A DNA stretch of 19,712 nt, from the NCBI GenBank assembly GCA_041917975.1, contig JAYRWN010000207.1, forward strand, positions 1 through 19,712. Direction: 5' to 3'. The notes beneath the pieces were generated by a model. It searched no databases. It was not told where the DNA came from and saw nothing but the letters and a program-made list of their open reading frames with translations. The position numbers and the translations under genes are program-made. This document shows positions 1 through 6,556 of the stretch, in pieces (the first letter of the stretch is position 1; every line of letters starts with the position of its first letter). The stretch comes from JAYRWN01 sp041917975 (GTDB lineage: Bacteria > Bacteroidota > Bacteroidia > Chitinophagales > Saprospiraceae).

Positions 1-49
1 ATGTGTTGTTAAGGTTTATCACCTACAGGGATGGTAAGCCACTAGGACA

Positions 50-374
50 GACGATAAGTATTCCGAGGTCGGAATTAGTGCGCCGGTCCAAATAGAATCG
101 AGGTACCTTCTGCTAGCCGGTTACCCTGATGTATTTCCACCCCAAGGGCCATTTATTAAGCTCAAGAGTTTATAATAATTACACTTGGGGAAGAGATGAC
201 CAGAGGGTGAACAGGAGTCTCAATTTGGTACTTTGATTACTGATTTTACAAGGATCCTTCGCGGTTCCTCACACCGTGTCAATGGGGATAATTGCCCCGC
301 CGAGTTGAGGAATTACTCACTAATTATTTCTCTTGACTGATAACAACGCGCGTTGTAAACCCGGATTCCTTTAA
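50..374 (+). pseudogene. Decayed formylglycine-generating-enzyme-like (FGE/SUMF1) gene, C-terminal part
   Basis: No intact frame exists here, but a coding fossil can be read. From base 251 one frame gives RILRGSSHRVNGDNC followed by an RNYS stretch and a TGA at 338. Shifting by one base at 336 gives TDNNARCKPGF and then TAA at 372. Together this follows the C-terminal signature of FGE-sulfatase domains (RxLRGGSW, then NCRSAxRN, then a DNRN-like stretch, then GFR). Near 60-90 a weak match to the LPSEAEWE motif of the same family is present. The stops and the frame change show that it is not expressed as a full protein. The 5' limit is uncertain, and the gene may have started left of the window. 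FGE-fold proteins in Bacteroidota include gliding/T9SS lipoproteins and sulfatase activators; the fragment does not say which. Confidence 0.42.
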
Positions 375-501
375 ATATCAACGTAATCCTGATTAGTCAC
401 CCCATTTATTATTGTCTGTTGTACGCATATGAACCGGAATTTAAAGCTCTTTAAAAGTTAAGACCGATTTTAATAGTGAGCTGAGTTAGTTAGCAAAAAA
501 T

Positions 502-838
502 GTGACGGACGACATTCGTTTTAGCCGATCTCCCTTTACAAAACAAATTCTTTTACCATCCGATGAATTTGCTTTAACCAAAATTTTTGAATATGAGGGT
601 TGGTTGGTGAGTGATCAAAAAAAATTAAACGCCTGATTTGAGGAAATTGCGGAAGACAAGCTTTCCGTGAACAAAACATAAACATTGATCGATTAAACTT
701 TGTGAAGGGTGACGACGATCATGTGTTATTTTATGTTTAGGAATAAAATAACACTTTTTTTAAATTACATTTGAAGAACCAGGCAAGTATGTGGATATGG
801 CCATCTTCATAAATGGCATCACGCAAAGAATTACCTGA
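502..838 (+). pseudogene. Second decayed coding remnant, family not recognised
   Basis: From 502 one frame reads protein-like sequence for 44 codons, including LLPSDEFALTKIFEYEGW, up to a TGA at 634. It then continues in the same frame (FEEIAEDKLSVNKT) to a TAA at 679. A second frame gives FVKGDDDHVLFYV at 699-737, and a third gives FEEPGKYVDMAIFINGIT at 770-835 with TGA at 836. Composition and codon choice look coding in all three pieces, so one gene with two internal stops and two frame changes is the simplest reading. I do not recognise the family. It could instead be two different remnants, since a terminator-like hairpin lies between the last two pieces. Bases 375-501 between this and the upstream FGE remnant show nothing recognisable. 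Confidence 0.4.
723..761 (+). terminator. AT-rich perfect hairpin with T-tract
   Basis: GTGTTATTTTAT (723-734) is matched by its exact reverse complement ATAAAATAACAC (743-754) with an 8-base loop, followed directly by seven T (755-761). This has the shape of a rho-independent terminator on the + strand, although only three or four of the twelve pairs are G-C. It sits inside decayed coding sequence, so it may be the old terminator of a lost gene or a later insertion. Confidence 0.45.
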
Positions 839-866
839 AAAAACCAGGGGTTTTTAATTTTTATTT

Positions 867-1964
867 ATGCAAAACATAAAATTTCGCGGGGATGACCCGC
901 ATGAACACGCTTTTAGCCGTGAAGTCAAAAAAAGAGTAAGGGATTATTTTACCGAGCATCATTTATCTATACATGGTAACTGGTCATTATACTTAAAGAC
1001 AGCTTTCATGCTGCTTCTGTATATAGTTCCCTTTATCATTTTACTGGTGATACCGTTGTCATCGGGAATAGCGATATTAATGACGTTTTTAATGGGATTT
1101 GGCGTAGCCGGCATTGGTATGTCCATCATGCATGACGCTGCACATGGCGCCTATTCAGCCAGGCCCTGGATTAATAAATTATTTGCCTCATCCATGTTTA
1201 TGTTAGGTAACAGCACCTTCATCTGGCGTATTCAACATAATATAAAACACCACACATATACCAATACTTATCATCATGATCCGGATATTGACACCAAAGG
1301 GGTGGTTCGTCTCTGTGAACATGCGCCCTTAAAAAAGTATCACCGTTTCCAGCAGTGGTATGCTTTTCCCCTGTATGGATTGATGACATTTTTAATGATT
1401 TTTGGTGAATTTAGAAAACTATTGGAGTATAACCGTTCCGGGATCACGCGAGCACAAAAAGAACATCCTCAGCAGGAGCTGATGAAATTGATTCTGATCA
1501 AAACAATTTACCTTATCATTATTCTGGGATTACCCTGGTGGCTCACATCATATTCCATAGGGCAGATCCTCTTGGGATTTGTAATCATTCAGGTTATCGC
1601 CGGTATAATCATGAGTACAGTATTCCAAATGGCCCATGTCGTTGAATCTACTCGTCAACCCCTTCCCAATCAAAATAATGAAATTGAACACGATTGGTTT
1701 GTTCACCAATTACAAACTACCGCAGATTTTGGTCGCAAAAACGGGTTACTGAGTTGGTATATCGGTGGATTGGACTACCAGATTGAGCACCATTTATTTC
1801 CCAAAATTTGCCACGTGCACTATCCCCGTATAGCGCCGATAGTAGAAGCTACTGCCAAAGAATTTGGCTTTACCTATCATCTTAATCGCTCCTTAGGTCA
1901 GGCCTTGGCGTCGCACTTCCACAGGTTGAAAGAACTTGGACGGCAGAAAGTACAACTGGGTTAA
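867..1964 (+). CDS. Membrane fatty-acid desaturase (acyl-lipid / linoleoyl-CoA desaturase-like)
   Basis: This 365-residue protein is an integral-membrane di-iron desaturase that should insert a double bond into membrane acyl chains. All three histidine boxes are present: HDAAH (89-93), HNIKHH (124-129) and QIEHH (305-309). The Q in the third box is typical of front-end (delta-5/delta-6-like) and related acyl-lipid desaturases. An extra conserved His is at 257 in FQMAH. Hydrophobic segments lie at about 45-85, 165-180, 207-225 and 231-255. There is no fused cytochrome b5 domain, so an external electron donor is needed. The ATG at 867 follows an A/T-rich leader without Shine-Dalgarno. The last 4 bases overlap tail to tail with the aldolase gene on the other strand, with no terminator between them. 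Regiospecificity cannot be read from the sequence. Confidence 0.93.
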   Translation: MQNIKFRGDDPHEHAFSREVKKRVRDYFTEHHLSIHGNWSLYLKTAFMLLLYIVPFIILLVIPLSSGIAILMTFLMGFGVAGIGMSIMHDAAHGAYSARPWINKLFASSMFMLGNSTFIWRIQHNIKHHTYTNTYHHDPDIDTKGVVRLCEHAPLKKYHRFQQWYAFPLYGLMTFLMIFGEFRKLLEYNRSGITRAQKEHPQQELMKLILIKTIYLIIILGLPWWLTSYSIGQILLGFVIIQVIAGIIMSTVFQMAHVVESTRQPLPNQNNEIEHDWFVHQLQTTADFGRKNGLLSWYIGGLDYQIEHHLFPKICHVHYPRIAPIVEATAKEFGFTYHLNRSLGQALASHFHRLKELGRQKVQLG

Positions 1965-2878
1965 ATATTCGGCTGATAATCCAGGGCTCGTAATTTTTCA
2001 AGCAATTGCCTGGTGTCAGATTCGGATATCAGCGTATTGGGAGGTCTGGTAAAAGCCCATCCTTCTTCGTGTGTATAATGTTTAAACAAAGCCTTCAACG
2101 CTCCGATAAAAGCGTAACCATCAAAAGCGTCTCGCAATGCGGAAAGACGTTGTTGTTCAGCCTCTCCCAGCCCTTCCTGCCATGCCTGAAATACTCTATG
2201 AGCTTCCGGCGAGGTTAAATTTGTAGTTGCCGAAATGCACCCTACTCCACCGGCATTAAGTGTCGATAATAAAAACCGTTCACTCCCAGCATACATCCGG
2301 AATCCGGGTATTTTTTCCAGTACTTCAGCAGTATGTGCCCAATCCCCTCCACTGTCTTTCATGCCAACGATTTGGCGGGGGTATTTTTGGACCAATTTGA
2401 GTACCAGGGATGTTGGCCAGGGTACTCCGCTTAAGCGCGGAAAGTGGTATAAATAAATTTGCATATCCTCCTGCCCTACCCAATCCAATAAGCGGTCGAT
2501 ATAATTTTCCAGTCCTTGCTCCGTCACCCCTTTATAATAAAAAGGGGGCAATAATAAAATCCCACCGGCACCACAAGCATGAGCATGACGGGTGAGGATG
2601 GCTGTATCGGTAAGTGCACAACACCCGGTTCCTATTAAAAGCTGGCGGGGAGGAATGCCTCCGTCCACCACCGCGTCTATCAGTCTTATTCGCTCGTCTA
2701 CACTGAACGAATTAGCCTCCCCAGTAGTGCCCAACAAGGCGATGCCCTGGTTGCCGCGGGCTAATAACCAGCGGATATGTTGTACCAATCTCTCGTGATC
2801 AGGATTTAAATCTTGATTCAACGGTGTGACGGTAGCCGTAAAGACACCTGCAGGTAGCCGGTAAGCTATAGATGACAT
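1961..2878 (-). CDS. DapA/NAL-superfamily aldolase, probably not lysine-pathway DapA (HOGA-like candidate)
   Basis: This 305-residue TIM-barrel class I aldolase of the dihydrodipicolinate synthase/N-acetylneuraminate lyase superfamily has the expected length. Visible landmarks are GTTGE (50-54), the catalytic tyrosine region YHFP (Y144) and the Schiff-base lysine K174 in VGMKD. In true DapA the segment is YNVPxRTG, and its Arg binds aspartate semialdehyde. Here it reads YHFPRLSG, so Leu occupies that Arg position and an Arg sits one residue earlier. This argues against lysine biosynthesis and for another 2-oxo acid substrate. The gene starts 10 bp after the class V aminotransferase, so co-transcription is likely. 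By analogy with human HOGA1 plus AGXT, it may release pyruvate and glyoxylate from 4-hydroxy-2-oxoglutarate, but other keto-acid or sialate-type substrates remain possible. Confidence 0.92.
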   Translation of the reverse strand: MSSIAYRLPAGVFTATVTPLNQDLNPDHERLVQHIRWLLARGNQGIALLGTTGEANSFSVDERIRLIDAVVDGGIPPRQLLIGTGCCALTDTAILTRHAHACGAGGILLLPPFYYKGVTEQGLENYIDRLLDWVGQEDMQIYLYHFPRLSGVPWPTSLVLKLVQKYPRQIVGMKDSGGDWAHTAEVLEKIPGFRMYAGSERFLLSTLNAGGVGCISATTNLTSPEAHRVFQAWQEGLGEAEQQRLSALRDAFDGYAFIGALKALFKHYTHEEGWAFTRPPNTLISESDTRQLLEKLRALDYQPNI

Positions 2879-2888
2879 ATTAGTTAGT

Positions 2889-4007
2889 TTATCTATTTAT
2901 GATTTGGTTCAAAGCAGCAACCAGCAGGTTTATGTGTCCCGGCGTACTACTCTCACCCATTAACCCGATTCTCCAGATTCTACCGCTAAACTGACCTAAT
3001 CCTGCCCCGATCTCGATACCATATTCGTTTAATAATTTGGTACGCACGATCATGTCGTCTACGCCGTCCGGTATTCTCACGGCATTTAGCATGGGCAACC
3101 GGTAGGGCTCCGCCACTAAAAATTCCATACCCAGTTTTTCCAGCTCTCCACGCAGCAACAAATGATGATGATAATGGCGCACAATGCGGTCGTCAATATC
3201 TTCTTCCACGACTAAGCGCAAGGCTTCCCGCATGGCAAACATGGCACTCACTGGTCCGGTATGATGATAAGTTCTTTTGGAGCCGCTCCAATAGCTCCGC
3301 ACCAGGTTAAGGTCCATGAACCAACTTTGCACTTTGGTCTTGCGTTTTTCAATGGTTTCTACAGCTTTAGCTGAGAAAGAAACCGGTGACAAACCAGGGG
3401 GTGCGCTTAAACACTTTTGTGATCCACTATAAATAGCATCTATTCCCCACTCATCCACCCGTATATCCAGGCCACACCAGGAGGTTACGGCATCGACCAC
3501 CATTAACGCTCCAGCCTGATGCACTAAGGGAGCGATTTCATCAATGGGTGATTTAACGCCTGTTGAAGTTTCAGCATGAACTACCGCCACCAGTTTCGGC
3601 GAACAGGTCTTCAAAATCAGTTCTACTTGCTCCGGCAAGATGGGTTGCCCCCAAGGCGACTCTACCTTGATGACTTTTGCACCACAACGTTCCGCGATAT
3701 CCGCCATCCGGGTTCCAAAAACCCCATTGATACAGATGACTGCTTCATCACCCGGTTCCAATAAATTCACCAGACAGGTCTCCATACCGGCACTTCCGGG
3801 AGCAGAGACGACAAAAGTCAAATCGTTATCCGTACGCAAGGTATGTTTGACCATGGCTTTGATGTCATCCATAATGGTCACAAATTCCGGGTCTAAATGC
3901 CCGATCATGGGCGTAGACATCGCTTTTAATACCCGCGCATGTACATCACTCGGCCCAGGGCCCATAAGATAGCGCCGGTTCGAGCGAAGATCATGGTAAT
4001 TCGACAT
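2889..4007 (-). CDS. Class V PLP aminotransferase, alanine/serine-glyoxylate aminotransferase family
   Basis: This 372-residue fold-type I aminotransferase is close in length to alanine-glyoxylate, serine-glyoxylate and serine-pyruvate aminotransferases. Visible features are the N-terminal MGPGPS (15-20), GHLDPEF (36-42), the cofactor-contacting HAETSTG (144-150), D172 in VVDAVTSW, the PLP lysine K198 in GSQKCL, and R346 in RIWRIGLMG, which corresponds to the substrate-carboxylate Arg of AGT. It likely transfers an amino group from alanine or serine to glyoxylate (or a related keto acid) in the cytoplasm. It is followed after 10 bp by the DapA-type aldolase, consistent with shared metabolism. 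Its start codon is abutted by a 10-bp inverted repeat (4008-4035), which could affect translation. The ATG at 4007 is the natural start for the MGPGPS-containing N-terminus. Confidence 0.93.
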   Translation of the reverse strand: MSNYHDLRSNRRYLMGPGPSDVHARVLKAMSTPMIGHLDPEFVTIMDDIKAMVKHTLRTDNDLTFVVSAPGSAGMETCLVNLLEPGDEAVICINGVFGTRMADIAERCGAKVIKVESPWGQPILPEQVELILKTCSPKLVAVVHAETSTGVKSPIDEIAPLVHQAGALMVVDAVTSWCGLDIRVDEWGIDAIYSGSQKCLSAPPGLSPVSFSAKAVETIEKRKTKVQSWFMDLNLVRSYWSGSKRTYHHTGPVSAMFAMREALRLVVEEDIDDRIVRHYHHHLLLRGELEKLGMEFLVAEPYRLPMLNAVRIPDGVDDMIVRTKLLNEYGIEIGAGLGQFSGRIWRIGLMGESSTPGHINLLVAALNQIINR

Positions 4008-4035
4008 AACCTATTTTTTTTGGGTAAAATAGGTT
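4008..4035 (-). promoter_or_regulatory. Inverted repeat in the aminotransferase leader, abutting the start codon
   Basis: On the minus strand AACCTATTTT and AAAATAGGTT form a perfect 10-bp inverted repeat with an 8-base loop, and the second arm ends at the base just before the ATG. In the mRNA this would be a hairpin occupying the ribosome-binding position. It is not a terminator for the upstream gene, since the run after the stem is the coding sequence. It may be a translational control element or a protein-binding site. The rest of the 128-bp gap (4036-4135) has only a weak -7-like TAAATTTA on the minus strand. Confidence 0.35.
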
Positions 4036-4135
4036 TTATTAAGCCGCGGCGCAATGATTCAGATGCTAAATTTAAATATTACAAGAGTGGACTCTCCTAC
4101 TTTAATTTATTTACCAACCAGATCGCGGAGTCTGA

Positions 4136-4597
4136 TTAGGATAACCTTAACCAGGTGGTCTTGCCCACGTCCTTCCAGTCGTATTTGTTGATGAACGTTT
4201 TAGCTGTAGCCGTGACCTCATCAGGCCCTTGCACCTCATCAAGATTGCGTATTTTTATTATTTTTCCAGCGGGTTGATGAATGGTAAACTCCATTTCCCA
4301 GCCATCGGTGTGATGCCCGTGGCAAACGTCGCCTTGTACACCTAAACTTAAATATCGGGGGCCACGCGACGACTCATCCCAATAATAAAAACCGCTCCAG
4401 ATTAATTGCCTGGCTTCAGCTCTGATTTCATATATTTTAAACGCCAGTGAACCGGGCCACGGATCTAACCAGGTGTAATATAAAAACTTTTCCGCCAGAC
4501 CGGGATCATGAACAAAATGCGGGTTTTCGGCCTGCCACGTCCCGCCTTTTTCAGCCCAATAATTAATCCTGGATTCAAATTCTGCTCTTGACGGCAT
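4136..4597 (-). CDS. Trp-rich small protein of unknown function
   Basis: I do not recognise this 153-residue protein with certainty. It has no signal peptide and no membrane segment. It is notably aromatic, with nine Trp (14, 21, 43, 46, 67, 73, 100, 141, 149) and many Tyr. The middle (IWSGFYYWDE, then RYLSLGVQGDVCHGHH) alternates like the strands of a small beta-barrel and recalls lipocalin-like DUF1579-type proteins, but this is only an impression. His/Cys at 92-96 could bind a ligand or metal. It begins 9 bp after the GH32 gene stop, so it is probably the second gene of that transcript. A direct enzymatic link to fructan breakdown is not evident because it is predicted to be cytoplasmic. 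Confidence 0.82.
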   Translation of the reverse strand: MPSRAEFESRINYWAEKGGTWQAENPHFVHDPGLAEKFLYYTWLDPWPGSLAFKIYEIRAEARQLIWSGFYYWDESSRGPRYLSLGVQGDVCHGHHTDGWEMEFTIHQPAGKIIKIRNLDEVQGPDEVTATAKTFINKYDWKDVGKTTWLRLS

Positions 4598-4606
4598 TAT
4601 ATTGAA

Positions 4607-6220
4607 TTAGTTGGATGGTATTGATTTTTTCAGATGATAAAATACCACTTGCGGCACTTTTACCGATCCATTTTTACTAAACAGTTTTACGGTAGTAAAA
4701 TCTTCATTAGGAAAATATATTTCCGTCATCACACTCCGCCCATCATCAGCAAATAATTCCGCTGAAGCCACATCAAAAATGATGTGCATTTTTACAGTGT
4801 TGTCTTTGCTGAACCGCGGAGCCAGTTGCATTCTGGCAGCGAAATGCGGCGAAAAATCCGTTTTACCCGCACGTGAACGGTCACTAAAATAGGTTGTGGA
4901 GGAGGCATCATAACCTATCCGGTAAAATTCACCGCGGCTGTTACTTAATTCTATACCTGCCAGCGGTTGTTCACCCTCAGGGATTTCCAGCGTCAGCTCT
5001 ACTTCCAGTAAGGGACCTTGAATTCCGCTTCGATAGGTAACATCCACGGTATCTACAATTCTAATTATTTCCGGTTGTAAAGTATCCAGACGGTACGCCG
5101 AAATTTCTTTCGCTGGTTTTGAACACAAACGATAGCCATCCTCATCCCTGACCAGAGTTAATTCCCGCGGCAAAGTCATGGCACTGCGCCAGCTACCAGT
5201 AGGGACGATCTGCGCATATTGCCAGTTGCCCATCCAGCCTAAAAATAATTTGCGTCCGTCGCTTGCTGGTACATCAGACCAGGTGACCCCGGCATAGTTA
5301 TCCTTGCCATAATCCATCCATAAAACACTGTCTTTTTGTAATTGGGTCCGGCAGGTCGGATCCAGGGCAAAGGTGTGACCATCAAAGTCACCCACAAAAT
5401 ACATGGTGCCGGACCCTCCAAATGGTCCTCCGGGATTAATATTTTGAATCAGAACCCATTTGGTTTCATTGGTTTGCTCCACCGGTAATGGAAATAAATC
5501 CGGACACTCCCACACTCCGGCATGCGTACCGGCATCTTGGCCAAAATCACTTTCATGGGTCCAGTCAAGCAAATTCGGCGAGCTGTAAATCATCAAATGA
5601 TCAAAGGCAGCTATAGCCACGATCCATTTTTTGGTTGGCTCATGCCAAATCACTTTGGGGTCGCGCCAATCTTTAATCCCCGGATTTTTGATCACCGGAT
5701 TGGCTGGGTGTTTGGTCCACGTGCGGCCTTTATCCAGACTGTAAGCGATACTTTGCACCTGATAATCTGTCCTTCCTGCTTTTTCGCCTTCCATTAAATG
5801 ATGGGTGAACATGGCTAGCAGAGCAGGTTTACCGTTTTCACTCAGTCCACTGCTATTGTTCCAATCCACCACCGCGCTGCCTGAAAAAATATACCCTAAT
5901 GAATCCGGATACAAAGCAATGGGCAAGTGTTCCCACGCCATCATATCCCGACTTACAGCATGCCCCCAATGCATGGGACCCCAGACGGTGCTGTCCGGGT
6001 AATGTTGGTAGAACAAATGGTATTCTCCATCATAATATACCATGCCGTTAGGGTCATTCATCCAGCCGGCAGGAGGAGTAAAATGTAATTTAGGCCTATG
6101 TAGTTCTGAAGAATCAGGTCCGTGGTTATTATCTGGTGGTCTTTTACATTGGCTCATCAACACCATGCAACAACTGAATAAAATCAGATGGAATAAATTC
6201 GTATAATTTCGGTTATTCAT
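4607..6220 (-). CDS. GH32 glycoside hydrolase (levanase/fructan beta-fructosidase/invertase type), secreted lipoprotein
   Basis: This enzyme should hydrolyse beta-fructosidic bonds in sucrose, inulin or levan outside the cytoplasm. All three GH32 signatures are present, in numbering from the start chosen here: WMNDPNG at 53-59 with nucleophile D56, WRDPK at 185-189 with transition-state stabiliser D187, and WECPD at 237-241 with acid/base E238. The C-terminal ~150 residues form the usual beta-sandwich module, giving 537 residues in total. The frame is open up to an ATG at 6268, but the first 16 residues from there are polar. The ATG at 6220 gives a proper export signal, LFHLILFSCCMVLMSQC. LFSC (C17) is the better lipobox, and MSQC (C25) is an alternative with an unusual Gln at -1. 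No SusC/SusD pair, fructokinase or fructose transporter sits beside it, so this is not a complete fructan utilisation locus. Confidence 0.94.
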   Translation of the reverse strand: MNNRNYTNLFHLILFSCCMVLMSQCKRPPDNNHGPDSSELHRPKLHFTPPAGWMNDPNGMVYYDGEYHLFYQHYPDSTVWGPMHWGHAVSRDMMAWEHLPIALYPDSLGYIFSGSAVVDWNNSSGLSENGKPALLAMFTHHLMEGEKAGRTDYQVQSIAYSLDKGRTWTKHPANPVIKNPGIKDWRDPKVIWHEPTKKWIVAIAAFDHLMIYSSPNLLDWTHESDFGQDAGTHAGVWECPDLFPLPVEQTNETKWVLIQNINPGGPFGGSGTMYFVGDFDGHTFALDPTCRTQLQKDSVLWMDYGKDNYAGVTWSDVPASDGRKLFLGWMGNWQYAQIVPTGSWRSAMTLPRELTLVRDEDGYRLCSKPAKEISAYRLDTLQPEIIRIVDTVDVTYRSGIQGPLLEVELTLEIPEGEQPLAGIELSNSRGEFYRIGYDASSTTYFSDRSRAGKTDFSPHFAARMQLAPRFSKDNTVKMHIIFDVASAELFADDGRSVMTEIYFPNEDFTTVKLFSKNGSVKVPQVVFYHLKKSIPSN

Positions 6221-6556
6221 TGTTTGTGCAGCTTTCAATTCTGCGATCTTAGTTAATTCTGCGCACATTTTTAATATTTGGTTCGAATATTTCTCCAGTA
6301 CTTTTAATGTATCGATTTAAAAAACTATCACTCCCGTACTACTTCCAATCATGGATATTCGGGATTTCTGCCCTGATGTAAGCGCTATTTGGGGCATTTA
6401 CTTTACTATCAAAGGTAACTTATACATACTCCAGTAGCAGAATCTGTTCTCTTACAATCAGACATACGTATGTCTTTAATTGTCTGAACCTTGATATTAA
6501 AGATTAATTCTATTACATTATCTTGCCCGGGAATTTTAAATCCACCGTTTACCTGT
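6221..6556. other. Divergent intergenic region between GH32 and CotH genes
   Basis: No gene is supported here; both longer start choices (6268 on minus, TTG at 6491 on plus) add polar N-termini in front of clear export signals. The region carries the palindrome cluster at 6458-6487. It also has one minus-strand match to the Bacteroidota -7 box (CAAAGGTA on +, 6410-6417, TACCTTTG on minus), for which no well-spaced -33 TTG was found. Confidence 0.5.
6458..6487. promoter_or_regulatory. Palindrome cluster, possible operator
   Basis: AGACATACGTATGTCT (6460-6475) is a perfect 16-bp palindrome. The half TCAGACA (6458-6464) is repeated in inverted form as TGTCTGA (6481-6487), so one left half can pair with either of two right halves. 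It lies in the divergent gap, about 240 bp before the GH32 start and 70 bp before the CotH start. No T-tract follows, so a dimeric regulator site is more likely than a terminator. Confidence 0.4.

Noticed and set aside
1..374. Diversity-generating retroelement variable region
   Set aside because: The FGE-like tail resembles DGR targets, but no reverse transcriptase, accessory gene or near-identical template repeat is in the window, and the frame is broken.
1961..2878. Canonical lysine-biosynthesis dapA
   Set aside because: The Arg that binds aspartate semialdehyde in YNVPxRTG is replaced by Leu, and the neighbours are not lysine-pathway genes.
2006..3972. Several + strand open frames of 60-110 codons opposite the aldolase and aminotransferase genes
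   Set aside because: They lie antisense to well-conserved genes, have unnatural composition and no recognisable motif.
4607..6220. Fructan polysaccharide utilisation locus
   Set aside because: Only GH32 is present; no SusC/SusD, fructokinase, transporter or dedicated sensor is adjacent.
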